Shown in pieces: positions 34,226-42,787 of a stretch of 64,000 nucleotides of DNA. Position 1 is the first letter of the stretch, and the number at the start of each line of letters is the position of its first letter. The notes under the pieces are model-generated. The model worked only from the letters and a program-made list of their open reading frames with translations, did no database searches and had not been told where the DNA came from. A program made the position numbers and the translations under genes. This stretch comes from JAHFPN01 sp963765745 (GTDB lineage Bacteria; Pseudomonadota; Alphaproteobacteria; Rhizobiales; Xanthobacteraceae). The DNA is taken from positions 1-64,000 of the forward strand of contig CAVXXM010000004.1 in the NCBI GenBank assembly GCA_963765745.1. Direction: 5' to 3'.

Positions 34226-36223
34226 TCAACCATTGGCATGAAAGAAGTCGTAGACCGCCTTCGCGGTCGCGGCATTGACGCCGGGCACGGTTTGCAGGTC
34301 CGCAAGCGACGCACGCTCGATCGCTTTCAGAGTGCCGAAGTGATGCAACAGCGCGCGTTTGCGCGCCGGGCCGACGCCGGGGATTTCCTGCAGGCCCGAG
34401 CTCGTGATGTCGCGCTTGCGCCGCGCCCGGTGCGATCCCACCGCGAAGCGGTGCGCCTCGTCGCGCAGCCGCTGCATGAAATAGAGCACCGGGTCGCGCG
34501 GCTTGAGCCGCAACGGCTCCCGGCCCGGCGCATGGAACGTCTCACGCCCGGCGTCGCGGTCCTCGCCTTTGGCCACCGCGATCAGCGGCACGTCGGTGAC
34601 GCCGAGCGCGGTCAGCGTCTCGCGCGCGACGCTCAATTGCCCGGGGCCGCCGTCGATGATGACAAGATCGGGCCATGGCGACTCGGCGGCTTCCGGCGAG
34701 GCGGTCTCACGGGGCGCTTCGGCCTTGAGCCGCGCGAAGCGCCGCCGCAGCACCTCGCGCATCATGCCGTAGTCGTCGCCGGGCGCGAGGTCCTCCGATT
34801 TGATGTTGAACTTGCGATACTGGTTCTTCAGCAAGCCTTCTGGCCCGGCCACGACCATGACGCCCACCGGGTTCGAGCCGGTGATGTGGCTGTTGTCATA
34901 GACTTCGATCCGGCGGGGCGGCTGCTCTAGCCCGAAGGTTTCGGCGAGCGCTTTCAGGTGCCGCGCCTGCGAGGAGGCCTCGGCCATCCGGCGGCCGAGC
35001 GCCTCGCGCGCGTTCAGCAGCGCGTGCTCCACCAGCGCCCGCTTTTCCCCGCGCTGCGGTATCTGAACCTCGATGCGATGGCCGGCGCGGGTGGACAGCG
35101 CTTCTTCCAGCAGCACTTGGTCTTCGATCTCGTGCGAGAGCAACACCAGCCGCGGGCAGGGGCGCGTGTCGTAGAACTGGGCGAGGAAGCTGCCGAGCAC
35201 CTCGCCGGTCGAAAGCGTACGGTCCGCGCGCGGGAAAAAGGCGCGGTTGCCCCAGTTCAGAAACGCGCGGAAGAAAAACACCTCGACGCAGGTAACCCCG
35301 CCGTCCTGATGCACGGCGAAAACGTCGGCTTCCTCGACGCCGCTCGGATTGATGCCCTGCTGCGACTGGATGGTGGCGAGCGCCGCGATGCGGTCGCGGT
35401 AGAAGGCGGCGCGCTCGTAGTCCTGCGCCGTCGAAGCCCCTTCCATGGCGTGCGCGAGGTCATCTTGCACCTTGCGGCTCTTGCCCGAGAGGAAGTCGCG
35501 CGCTTCTTCCACGAGCTTGTTGTAGTCGGCGAGCGAAATCTCGCCGGTGCAGGGCGCCGAGCAGCGCTTGATCTGGAACAGCAGGCAAGGCCGCGTTCGA
35601 TTCTCGTAGAACCCGTCCGAGCAGGAGCGCACCAGGAACGCGCGCTCGAGCGCGTTGATCGTGCGGTTGACGGCGCCGGGCGAGGCGAACGGCCCGAAAT
35701 AATCGCCGGGCAGGCTGCGCGCGCCGCGATGCTTGAGGATCTGCGGCGCCGCGTGGTTGGTGCGGAGCAGAATATAGGGAAACGACTTGTCGTCGCGCAG
35801 GAACACATTGAACGGCGGCGCGAAGCGCCGGATCAGGTTGGCTTCGAGCAGCAGCGCTTCGGTCTCGGTCGCCGTTGAAATGCACTCCATGCTCGCGGTG
35901 GTCGCGATCATGCGCGCGATGCGGTTGGTGTGGCCGTTGCCGCGTGCATAGGAGACCACCCGCTTCTGCAGGTTCTTGGCCTTGCCGACATAGAGTACGT
36001 CGCCCTTCGCATCGATCATGCGGTAGACGCCGGGGCCGGTGGGCGCGAGCCGCGCGAAGTGCAGGATCGCCTCGCGGCCGCGCGTAACGGCATTGGGCTC
36101 GGGCGGCAGCTCGGGCAGGCCATCGCGGTCGATCTCGACCGGCAACGCCGCTTCCTCGGCTTCCGTCTCGTTCTGTTCTTCCGCCTCGATAGTCGGGTCG
36201 ATGTCCCGCCGCTTGCCGTCCAT
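34226..36223 (-). CDS. uvrC: Excinuclease ABC subunit C
   Basis: The dual-incision nuclease of nucleotide excision repair. A Glu-rich N-terminal extension precedes the GIY-YIG domain (GPGVYRMIDAKGDVLYVGKA), the Cys-rich region CLLFQIKRCSAPCTGEIS, the UVR motif around AQDYERAAFYRDRIAALA, the RNase H-like endonuclease (RRIEVYDNSHITGSNPVG, PDLVIIDGGPGQLSVARETL) and C-terminal helix-hairpin-helix repeats (IPGVGPARKRALLHHF, VPGVNAATAKAVYDF). 665 residues, intact. ATG 36223. Confidence 0.95.
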   Translation of the reverse strand: MDGKRRDIDPTIEAEEQNETEAEEAALPVEIDRDGLPELPPEPNAVTRGREAILHFARLAPTGPGVYRMIDAKGDVLYVGKAKNLQKRVVSYARGNGHTNRIARMIATTASMECISTATETEALLLEANLIRRFAPPFNVFLRDDKSFPYILLRTNHAAPQILKHRGARSLPGDYFGPFASPGAVNRTINALERAFLVRSCSDGFYENRTRPCLLFQIKRCSAPCTGEISLADYNKLVEEARDFLSGKSRKVQDDLAHAMEGASTAQDYERAAFYRDRIAALATIQSQQGINPSGVEEADVFAVHQDGGVTCVEVFFFRAFLNWGNRAFFPRADRTLSTGEVLGSFLAQFYDTRPCPRLVLLSHEIEDQVLLEEALSTRAGHRIEVQIPQRGEKRALVEHALLNAREALGRRMAEASSQARHLKALAETFGLEQPPRRIEVYDNSHITGSNPVGVMVVAGPEGLLKNQYRKFNIKSEDLAPGDDYGMMREVLRRRFARLKAEAPRETASPEAAESPWPDLVIIDGGPGQLSVARETLTALGVTDVPLIAVAKGEDRDAGRETFHAPGREPLRLKPRDPVLYFMQRLRDEAHRFAVGSHRARRKRDITSSGLQEIPGVGPARKRALLHHFGTLKAIERASLADLQTVPGVNAATAKAVYDFFHANG

Positions 36224-36461
36224 GGCCGCAAACTAGGGATTCGCGCTGCTGCGGGCCAGCGCCATCCCGCCAGACACCAAATGGCCGCGCTTCCGCCGCC
36301 GGCGGGTCATTCCCGCGCCCGGCATCAACGGTTTGTTAGCCATAGCCGGAGAGATCGCGAGGAAACGGCGCGCCGGTAACAAATTCAATTCTCTTAAAAG
36401 TTTAAATGATGCCGAACGGGCGGCCTTGAGTTTCGAGTTCTGCGTAAAGAGGGGATTCAAC

Positions 36462-37082
36462 ATGAAGAAGCTGCTGATTGCAGCGGCGGTGTCCGTATTG
36501 GCCACCAACGCGATGGCGGCGGACTTCCCGCGGCGGGCGCCGGGGCCGGTCTATGCCGATCCGCTCGCCGCCCGCATCTTCGACTGGAGCGGGTTCTATC
36601 TCGGCGGCAATGTCGGTTACGGCTGGGGCAACATGGCCGGCATCGGCACCGGCGGATTCCTCGGCGGTATCCACGGCGGCTACAATTACATGTGGGCCAA
36701 CGGGTTTCTGATCGGCGCCGAAGCCGATCTTTCCCTCCCCAATGTCACCGGCTCCGCCGGCCCGATGACTGCCAGCCTCGATTATTTCGGAACGATCCGC
36801 GGGCGCATCGGCTTCGCCGTCGATCGCATGCTGTTCTACGGCACGGTAGGTTGGGCCTGGGGCCGCGGCACGCTCGCCAATGGCGGCCTCAGCAATCGTC
36901 AGGCGCATGGCGGTTGGGCTTTTGGCATCGGCGTCGAGGGCGCAATCACGCAGAACATCGTCGCCCGCGTGGAGTACCTGCGCCTCAATCTCGGCGCCGA
37001 GACCTACGCCTCCATCGTCGGCCCGGTGCGGACCGAGATCGACACCAATATCTTGCGCGTGGGCATGAGCTACAAGTTCTGA
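36462..37082 (+). CDS. Outer membrane beta-barrel protein (Omp25/31-like)
   Basis: A 206-residue protein with signal peptide (MKKLLIAAAVSVLATNAMAA) and the rhizobial porin-like barrel: FDWSGFYLGGNVGYGWGN, FLGGIHGGYNYMWANGFLIG, DYFGTIRGRIGFAVDRMLFY, GTVGWAWGRGTLANG and a last strand ending VGMSYKF with the terminal Phe needed for barrel assembly. AGAGGGGA precedes ATG 36462. The 238-base gap upstream (36224-36461) holds an AT-rich stretch near 36385-36410 that may be its promoter. Confidence 0.85.
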   Translation: MKKLLIAAAVSVLATNAMAADFPRRAPGPVYADPLAARIFDWSGFYLGGNVGYGWGNMAGIGTGGFLGGIHGGYNYMWANGFLIGAEADLSLPNVTGSAGPMTASLDYFGTIRGRIGFAVDRMLFYGTVGWAWGRGTLANGGLSNRQAHGGWAFGIGVEGAITQNIVARVEYLRLNLGAETYASIVGPVRTEIDTNILRVGMSYKF

Positions 37083-37113
37083 CCCGCGGCGCGAAGAACG
37101 GTTCCCAGCATCG

Positions 37114-37136
37114 ACGCCCCGGCCTGGTCCGGGGCG
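37114..37136. terminator. Probable hairpin terminator between omp and gst
   Basis: ACGCCCCGG and CCGGGGCGT pair around a five-base loop, followed by TCGTGTTATT. The T-run is weak, so termination is plausible but not certain. It separates convergent genes. Confidence 0.5.
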
Positions 37137-37142
37137 TTCGTG

Positions 37143-37745
37143 TTATTGCGGCTTGGTCTCGGCGAAGGCCGGCACCTTCCAGGCGAACTCGTCGAGCCAG
37201 CCGACCAGGTTCGGGTACGCAGCGCGCCAGCGGCCCTCGAAGCGGAAATCCTGATAGCCCAGCGCGCAGGCGAGCGTGATGTGGCCGACGTGCAGCATCG
37301 GCTGGAACGGCGGCGGCGCCGCTTCCAAAAAGGCGAGCGCACGGCTCACCTTGCCGGCCTGGTGCTCGATCCAGCGCGCCTCGTGCTTTTCCTTCGGCCG
37401 CCAGCGACCCTCATAGACCAGCAAGATCGAAGCATCGAGGATGCCGTCGCAAAGCGCGTGCAAGCGCTGCGCTGCGATGCGCTCCATGCCGCCGCGCGGC
37501 AGGATGCGCCCGCCGCCGGCAAGTTCATCGAGACATTCGAGGATCACGCGCGAGTCGTAGATCGCCGTGCCGTCGTCGAGGATCAGCACCGGAATCTTGC
37601 CGAGCGGGTTCTGCGCCCGCACGCTGTCCTTGGGATCGTTGGTGTCGGCGTTCTCGATCGTGATGCGGTCGGCCAGGCCGCACAGCGCGGCGCCGATCCG
37701 CGTCTTGCGCCCGAAGGGCGAAGCCGGCACGTTGCGCAAGATCAT
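37143..37745 (-). CDS. Glutathione S-transferase family protein
   Basis: A 200-residue GST: the N-terminal thioredoxin-fold domain (LRNVPASPFGRKTRIGAALC, NPLGKIPVLILDDGTAIYDS with the cis-Pro and Ser-x-glutathione site, RVILECLDEL) and the alpha-helical C-terminal domain (AQRLHALCDGILDASILLVY, HVGHITLACALGYQDFRFEG). The catalytic residue is probably the Ser in ASPFGRK. Intact. No neighbour suggests a particular electrophile. Confidence 0.88.
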   Translation of the reverse strand: MILRNVPASPFGRKTRIGAALCGLADRITIENADTNDPKDSVRAQNPLGKIPVLILDDGTAIYDSRVILECLDELAGGGRILPRGGMERIAAQRLHALCDGILDASILLVYEGRWRPKEKHEARWIEHQAGKVSRALAFLEAAPPPFQPMLHVGHITLACALGYQDFRFEGRWRAAYPNLVGWLDEFAWKVPAFAETKPQ

Positions 37746-37779
37746 GATGTCCGCCCCTCTTGCGAGTGGTGGGGCCCGC

Positions 37780-37992
37780 TCAAGCGGGCTGCAGGTTAAC
37801 AGCTTTGGGGCCCTTGCCGCGCTTGTCGTCCTCTATTTCGAACGATACGCGCTGGCCTTCGTTGAGCGTGCCGAGGCCCGAGCTGGTCACGGCGGATACA
37901 TGGACGAACACGTCGCGGGTTCCGTCGTCCGGACGGATGAATCCGTAGCCCTTGTCGGTATTGAAGAATTTCACGGTGCCGGTGATCGACAT
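37780..37992 (-). CDS. Cold shock domain protein
   Basis: A 70-residue CspA-like RNA chaperone: TGTVKFFNTDKGYGFIRPDD (RNP1 KGYGFI), DVFVHVSAV (RNP2), then EGQRVSFEIEDDKRGKGPKA. ATG 37992. About 110 bases of untranslated DNA separate it from rlmJ, enough for a structured cold-shock leader, though I see no decisive element. Confidence 0.94.
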   Translation of the reverse strand: MSITGTVKFFNTDKGYGFIRPDDGTRDVFVHVSAVTSSGLGTLNEGQRVSFEIEDDKRGKGPKAVNLQPA

Positions 37993-38100
37993 GGCCTCAC
38001 ACTCCTTGCACTTCCGCCTACGCGTCGGTCCCCGCCGGTATTCCCCAAGCCGGTGTTTCCTAAGACATTCGCTCGCGACTGAAAAGCCGTTCCAAGCTTT

Positions 38101-38952
38101 TCAGCGGCCGCCCGCGAGCCAATCGATGCGATAGTTACCCGAGCCTTGACGCGCGAGCGCTTCAGCGAGTTGCGGAAAAACCACACTCATCTCCCGCTCG
38201 AGCATCCACGGCGGATTGACGGCAATCATGCCGCAGCCCACGAGCCGCTCGCCCGGACGGTGGGCAGCGACCGCGAGCTCGATGCGTAAAATTTTCGCAA
38301 TTCCGCTGCGTGAAAGCCGGCGCGCGAAGGCCTGCGTCTCGCGCGGCTCCTTGATCGGGTACCAGGCCAGGAAAATTCCCGTCGCCCAGCGGCTCTGCGC
38401 CTCCTGCAGCCCGGCTTCGAGCCGCGCGAACTCGTCCGCGGCCTCGAACGGAGGGTCGATCAGCACGAGTCCGCGCCGCTCCTTGGGCGGCACGAACGCT
38501 TTCAGCCCGGCCCAGCCGTCGATCGCGACGATCTTCGCGCGCCGGTCGCGGCCGGCGTTCTTCATCAGCGCGGCGCGCTCTTCCGGATGCAGCTCGCAGA
38601 AAATCATCCGGTCCTGCGGCCGCAGCAGTGCGCGCGCGATCAGCGGCGAGCCCGGATAGATCTTCAGCGCGTCGCCGGAATTGGCCGCGCGCACCAGCGT
38701 GAGATAAGGCTCGATCAACGCCGCCGCCTCGCCCGTAGGCGGCCGCTCGAACAAGCGGCCGATGCCGCCGCGCCATTCGCCGGTGCGCGCGGCTTTGTCG
38801 CCGGAAAGATCGTAGCGCCCGGCGCCGGCATGGGTCTCGATCACGCGGAACGGCGTGTCCTTCTTGAGCAGATGCAGGATCGTGCGCACCAGCACGACGT
38901 GCTTGAGCACGTCGGCGAAGCTTCCGGCATGGAAGGCGTGGCGGTAGTTCAA
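38101..38952 (-). CDS. rlmJ: 23S rRNA (adenine(2030)-N6)-methyltransferase RlmJ
   Basis: A 283-residue methyltransferase: NYRHAFHAGSFADVLKHVVL at the N-terminus, THAGAGRYDLSG (SAM site), YPGSPLIARALLRPQDRMIF, and the catalytic LVLIDPPFE (DPPF). The start is TTG 38952, whose last bases overlap the TGA of the RNase T2 gene (TTGA); no ATG is available at the conserved NYRHA start. Intact. Confidence 0.9.
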   Translation of the reverse strand: MNYRHAFHAGSFADVLKHVVLVRTILHLLKKDTPFRVIETHAGAGRYDLSGDKAARTGEWRGGIGRLFERPPTGEAAALIEPYLTLVRAANSGDALKIYPGSPLIARALLRPQDRMIFCELHPEERAALMKNAGRDRRAKIVAIDGWAGLKAFVPPKERRGLVLIDPPFEAADEFARLEAGLQEAQSRWATGIFLAWYPIKEPRETQAFARRLSRSGIAKILRIELAVAAHRPGERLVGCGMIAVNPPWMLEREMSVVFPQLAEALARQGSGNYRIDWLAGGR

Positions 38953-39623
38953 AGCCGTTGCGGCGTCCCGCGGATCGGCGGCATCACGATACGCGGCTCG
39001 CGGCAGGCGCGCCGGTCCACCTCGGGGCAGGGGCGGAACGCGAGATCCTTGCCCATGCAGATGCGCACTTCGCGGAGATACCGGCGATCGCAATCCACCG
39101 CGATCATGTCGCGCCCGAGCCCCGGATTGGCGGCGATGAAAGCGGTCTCCACCTCGTTCGGCGATACCATGCGGTAGTCGTCGAGGCGGCGGAAGGATTC
39201 GGGGATGGTCACCCGTTCGCGCGCGCGCCGCACCAGCGCGAAATAGCCCTCCGGCGGCAGCCCGGAGCAGGTGCCGTGCTTGCGCCATTCGTTGACGATG
39301 AGCTGGCGGCTCGGCATCAGTTCGAGCATCGAGCGCAGCAGCGGCTCCGGGATCCAGTCCGCCTGACGCTGGCAGAATTGCGGATAGCCGCGTTCATGTT
39401 GCGGCCACAGGCCGTGCACCACGAAGGAAAACGGCCGCCCCTGCGCGCATTGGCCGGGATCGGCCCGGCGCGCGCTTTCGCAATAGGACGGCGACCAGGA
39501 GAGCGACAGCACGTAGAAATCGAATCGCCCGGGCTCGTCGCCGCGCCTTTGCGCTTGCGCAGGCAGCGCGGTGGCAAGCAGCAGGACGACCGAGAGGAAC
39601 GCGAAGGCTACCCGGACACGCAT
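38949..39623 (-). CDS. Ribonuclease T2 family protein, secreted
   Basis: A 224-residue RNase T2 with signal peptide (FAFLSVVLLLATALPAQA). Both catalytic segments are complete: SFVVHGLWPQHERGYPQFC (CAS I) and LIVNEWRKHGTCSGLPPEG (CAS II), each with its His, and several Cys for disulfides. Predicted periplasmic or secreted, cleaving RNA to cyclic 2',3' phosphates. It is translationally coupled to rlmJ by TTGA overlap. Intact. Confidence 0.92.
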   Translation of the reverse strand: MRVRVAFAFLSVVLLLATALPAQAQRRGDEPGRFDFYVLSLSWSPSYCESARRADPGQCAQGRPFSFVVHGLWPQHERGYPQFCQRQADWIPEPLLRSMLELMPSRQLIVNEWRKHGTCSGLPPEGYFALVRRARERVTIPESFRRLDDYRMVSPNEVETAFIAANPGLGRDMIAVDCDRRYLREVRICMGKDLAFRPCPEVDRRACREPRIVMPPIRGTPQRL

Positions 39624-39632
39624 GAAATCTGC

Positions 39633-40091
39633 CTAGGGCCGAGCCATCTTGCAGTTCGGGGCATAGGCCTGATTGCGGTCATAGCCTTGCACGCACCATT
39701 CCACGCCCCAGCTTGCTCCGATGAAGCCCAGGTCCTCGGCGATCGAATAGAACACCGTGGACTCGCGGCCGTTCGAGAGCGTGACGCGCGCGCTGCAGTA
39801 ACGCCGCGGAATCGCCTCGTGACCCCAAGGCCGGAAGGCGATCTCGCGCACCTTGTCGAACCCGGTGATGGCCAGATCCGAGACCCAGAACGTGCCTTCC
39901 TTCTGCGCGAACCGGCCGGAAATCCTGCCGAGCGCGCTCGCGTCGTCGCAGGCCGGCAGGTTGCCGTCGTAGCGCGGACCGGACATCCAAATGCCCATCT
40001 CGAGCCAGCTCGCGGCGGTCGCCGGTTGCATGGCCGCGGCGAACGTCAGCGCCGCGCCGAACGTGCTTGCGAGAATAGTGCGAACGCCCAT
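39633..40091 (-). CDS. Secreted hypothetical protein
   Basis: A 152-residue protein with a clear signal peptide (ILASTFGAALTFAAAMQPAT) and mature part WLEMGIWMSGPRYDGNLPAC, ISGRFAQKEGTFWVSDLAIT, AFRPWGHEAIPRRYCSARVT, STVFYSIAEDLGFIGASWGV and EWCVQGYDRNQAYAPNCKMA. Four Cys suggest two disulfides. This is a conserved family in Hyphomicrobiales with no known role. Nine bases upstream of the RNase T2 start, so likely co-transcribed. Confidence 0.75.
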   Translation of the reverse strand: MGVRTILASTFGAALTFAAAMQPATAASWLEMGIWMSGPRYDGNLPACDDASALGRISGRFAQKEGTFWVSDLAITGFDKVREIAFRPWGHEAIPRRYCSARVTLSNGRESTVFYSIAEDLGFIGASWGVEWCVQGYDRNQAYAPNCKMARP

Positions 40092-40234
40092 GGCCGCCTC
40101 CTGATCCGCGTCGAAACGATGCGGCGCGGAAGCGCGCCGGTCAAGGTTTTGGCCGATCTGGCCTGTGGGGAGCGGCCGAAAGGCGGAGATTTTGCTCTCT
40201 TGCGCCGAAAGGCACGGGCTTCTAGCTTGCCGCC

Positions 40235-40804
40235 ATGTTCATCCTCGAATCCAAGGCCGAGAAGCTCGCCGCGCTGCTCCTGGCCGTATTGATGGCGGCC
40301 ACGCGCGTGCATCATTTCGGGGTAGGCGCGATCGCGCCCGACGCCTCCACCGCGGTCTATTTCCTCGCCGGCCTCGCGCTGGCGAGCCCTTGGTGGCTAT
40401 TGGCCTTGCTCGCTGAGGCGGTGCTGCTCGATGTTTTCGCGATCGGGGTCGCCGGCGTCGCCGATGCCTGCGTCAGCGGCGGCTATGCGCTGCTCGCGCC
40501 GGCCTATGGCGTACTGTGGCTCGCGGGCCGCACGATGCGCAAGTCGGAGCGGCTCGATCTGCTGACCGCCGGGAAATTCGTCTGCGCGATCACCGGCGGC
40601 GTCGCCGCGTTCTTCGTGATCTCCAATATCGGCTATTTCTTCGGCAGCGAGTTCTATGCACTGGGTGTTTCGGAATATACGCGCCGCGTTGCCCGCTACT
40701 TCTCCTATTACGAGATGGTGACGCTGCTCTACGCCACCGCCGGGATCGGAGCGCTCGTGCTTGCCGCCCGGCTCTCCGCTCGCAGGGCGTTTTCCGCGCG
40801 CTGA
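40235..40804 (+). CDS. Hypothetical multipass membrane protein
   Basis: A 189-residue protein with about five transmembrane helices: KLAALLLAVLMAATRVHHFG, STAVYFLAGLALASPWWLLA, ALLAEAVLLDVFAIGVAGVA, FVCAITGGVAAFFVISNIGY and MVTLLYATAGIGALVLAARL. The early HH motif and PDAST pair are conserved in a proteobacterial family sometimes next to cobalamin genes, but none is here. Divergent from the preceding secreted-protein gene; I find no riboswitch in the 143-base gap. Function unknown. Confidence 0.7.
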   Translation: MFILESKAEKLAALLLAVLMAATRVHHFGVGAIAPDASTAVYFLAGLALASPWWLLALLAEAVLLDVFAIGVAGVADACVSGGYALLAPAYGVLWLAGRTMRKSERLDLLTAGKFVCAITGGVAAFFVISNIGYFFGSEFYALGVSEYTRRVARYFSYYEMVTLLYATAGIGALVLAARLSARRAFSAR

Positions 40805-40823
40805 AATTCCGCCGTCCCGCGTT

Positions 40824-41579
40824 TCAGTGCTCCGCGAATTTCGACAGCGCGAAAGCGGCGAGGAAACCGATCACCGTGATCAGGCCGGCGTATTCGTGCG
40901 TGGCCTCGAACGCCTCGGGGATCATGGTGTCTACGATCATGGCCAGGATCGCGCCGGCGGCGATGGCGAGCACCACCGCGATGATGGCTGGGTCCGCCTG
41001 CGCCAGCAGCATATTGCCGAGCATGGCCGCGATCCCGCATGCCAGCGCGATGCCGCCCCAGACCCCGAAGATATAGAAGTTGGAGCGGCCGGCCTTGCGC
41101 ATGCCGGTGGCGCTCGAAAGACCCTCGGGCAGGTTCGAGAGGAACACGGCGGCCACCGCCACCAGCCCGACGTTGCGGTCGGCGAGCAGTCCGACGCCGA
41201 TGGTCACCGATTCCGGGATGCCGTCGAACAGCGCGCCGACCGCGATGGCCAGACCGCCGCCTTGATGCGACTGCTGTTGCATGTCGCCGGCCGAGCGCTT
41301 GCGGTGATGCCCGCCCGAGCGCGAGATCCACACGTTCGCGGCCGTGAAGGCCGCCGCTCCGAACAGGAAGCCGATCGCAGTCGAGACGAGGCCGCCGCGC
41401 TTGTGCGCCACGTCGATCAGCTCGAATGAAAGCGCGGAAATCAGCACGCCGGCGCCGAACGCCATTACCGCCGCGATCACCCGCTGCGGAATGCGCGGCA
41501 CCGAAGCGAGCGCGGCGCCGATGACCAGCGCCGAACCGGCCAGCAGGCCCCAGAGCAGGGCCTGAATATAGAGAGGCAT
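40824..41579 (-). CDS. ZIP family metal transporter
   Basis: A 251-residue ZIP permease, probably for zinc or iron uptake. Helices include LYIQALLWGLLAGSALVIGA, AAVMAFGAGVLISALSFELI, and the conserved helix IV AIAVGALFDGIPESVTIGVG and helix V AAVFLSNLPEGLSSATGMRK; a His-containing loop (SGGHHRKRSAG) lies between. No metalloregulator is adjacent. Intact. Confidence 0.88.
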   Translation of the reverse strand: MPLYIQALLWGLLAGSALVIGAALASVPRIPQRVIAAVMAFGAGVLISALSFELIDVAHKRGGLVSTAIGFLFGAAAFTAANVWISRSGGHHRKRSAGDMQQQSHQGGGLAIAVGALFDGIPESVTIGVGLLADRNVGLVAVAAVFLSNLPEGLSSATGMRKAGRSNFYIFGVWGGIALACGIAAMLGNMLLAQADPAIIAVVLAIAAGAILAMIVDTMIPEAFEATHEYAGLITVIGFLAAFALSKFAEH

Positions 41580-41606
41580 CGCTTCCCCCGTCGCCCAGTG
41601 GCTACG

Positions 41607-41816
41607 CTAGCGCGCCTGGCCGGCCATCCGCTCCGCGACGCACTTCTCGACCAGCGCGAGGCGCTGATCGATCGTGAGCTTGCGCTCCTTGTCGTATTTC
41701 ATCCAGCACTGCGCCTTGATGTTCTCGGGCGATGCCGGGGTCGGCTGCTCGCGCTGCGCCTGGGCGACCGTGGGGACGAGCGAGAGCGCAAGAATGAGAA
41801 GGATGGCTGTTTTCAT
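41607..41816 (-). CDS. Small secreted hypothetical protein
   Basis: A 69-residue protein: signal peptide KTAILLILALSLVPTVAQAQ, then NIKAQCWMKYDKERKLTIDQ and RLALVEKCVAERMAGQAR with two Cys that could form a disulfide in a helical hairpin. ATG 41816 is chosen; ATG 41831 is in frame and overlaps the VOC-gene stop. Conserved in Bradyrhizobium relatives; function unknown. Confidence 0.65.
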   Translation of the reverse strand: MKTAILLILALSLVPTVAQAQREQPTPASPENIKAQCWMKYDKERKLTIDQRLALVEKCVAERMAGQAR

Positions 41817-41823
41817 CCGCCGA

Positions 41824-42330
41824 TCATGCACGCCGCCGCCGGCGATTTCCAGCCGGCCGTTTGCGGCGTTTTCGCTTTGCGGTCTTCTCGCCCCATTTCA
41901 TGCCTTCTAACCGCATGCCATCGGGGTCATGAAAGAACACCGCGTAATAGTCGTCGTAATATTCGCCCGCCGGATCGGCGATCTCGACATCCTCGCGATC
42001 GAGAAAAGCGTGCAGCGCGTCCACGTCGCGGCGGCTGCGGAGCTGGAAAGCATAATGATGGAAGCCGACATCGCCCTTGCGGTGCGGATGCTTGCGGCCT
42101 TCGGCGTCCGCTGCGCTGATCCAGAGCCGCGTCTTGCCGTTGGTCCAGCCCATCATGGTGGGGAATTCGTCGAGCACCTTGAAGCCGAGGAAGCCCAGCA
42201 GCTTGCCGTAGAACTCCCTCGACTTCGCGAAGTCGCCGACCGTCAGCACCAGATGATCGATCTGGACGACGCGGGCGGTGGCGCCCTTCAGGCGCGCTCG
42301 GCCCGCGCCGTGGCCATGCCGTTTTTCCAT
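41824..42330 (-). CDS. VOC family protein (glyoxalase fold)
   Basis: A 168-residue vicinal-oxygen-chelate protein: VVQIDHLVLTVGDFAKSREF, YGKLLGFLGFKVLDEFPTMM, GFHHYAFQLRSRRDVDALHA and YAVFFHDPDGMRLEGMKWGE. Metal-ligand candidates are His25, His in FHHYAF and Glu in LEGMKW. A Lys/Arg-rich tail (KRKRRKRPAGNRRRRRA) follows. The ATG at 42330 makes it overlap the preceding coiled-coil gene by 43 bases, so a later, non-ATG start is possible. Confidence 0.8.
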   Translation of the reverse strand: MEKRHGHGAGRARLKGATARVVQIDHLVLTVGDFAKSREFYGKLLGFLGFKVLDEFPTMMGWTNGKTRLWISAADAEGRKHPHRKGDVGFHHYAFQLRSRRDVDALHAFLDREDVEIADPAGEYYDDYYAVFFHDPDGMRLEGMKWGEKTAKRKRRKRPAGNRRRRRA

Positions 42331-42650
42331 TGCTCCATATTGTCGGACATGATCTCGGCATAGCGCAACGAGGTCTCGCTGACCTGCGCATAGGCCGCCA
42401 GCTCGCGCTGCACCCGCTCGCCCTCGGTGCGCAGGTAGTCGCGCATGCGTTGCAGCTCGGCGATCAGGCCTTCGATCTCGGTCATCGAGGCGCCGGCGAC
42501 GCGCTGGATCAGCGGACTGACGTCGGTCGAATTGGCCGCCGGCTCGGGCTTGCGCAGCGCCGACACGTCCCGGCGCACGAATTCCCGGATTTGTCCTTCG
42601 ATCTCGTTGGGGTCGTTCTCGGCGATTCTCTGCGCTCGAACGGCGGTCAT
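42288..42650 (-). CDS. Small coiled-coil hypothetical protein
   Basis: A 120-residue soluble protein, mostly helical: QRIAENDPNEIEGQIREFVR, SPLIQRVAGASMTEIEGLIA, ELQRMRDYLRTEGERVQREL, AAYAQVSETSLRYAEIMSDN and MEQWKNGMATARAERA. The heptad pattern of residues 60-110 suggests a coiled coil. ATG 42650. It resembles conserved hypothetical proteins of Bradyrhizobiaceae. It overlaps the VOC gene and may be co-transcribed with it. Confidence 0.7.
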   Translation of the reverse strand: MTAVRAQRIAENDPNEIEGQIREFVRRDVSALRKPEPAANSTDVSPLIQRVAGASMTEIEGLIAELQRMRDYLRTEGERVQRELAAYAQVSETSLRYAEIMSDNMEQWKNGMATARAERA

Positions 42651-42787
42651 GTTCGTCCCTCGCTGAATGCGTGCGCCTGATTCGCGCACCATGGCGATTG
42701 CGTCATCCGAATGGGACGGCTTGACGGCTGTTTGGCCGCAGCGCCGCCCGATATGCGGCGGCGGCGCGGCAGGGCGAGCGCGAAACC

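Noticed and set aside
40092..40234. Cobalamin riboswitch upstream of the HH-motif membrane protein
   Set aside because: I looked for the B12-box pattern (GCCACTG-type) and paired stems and found none.
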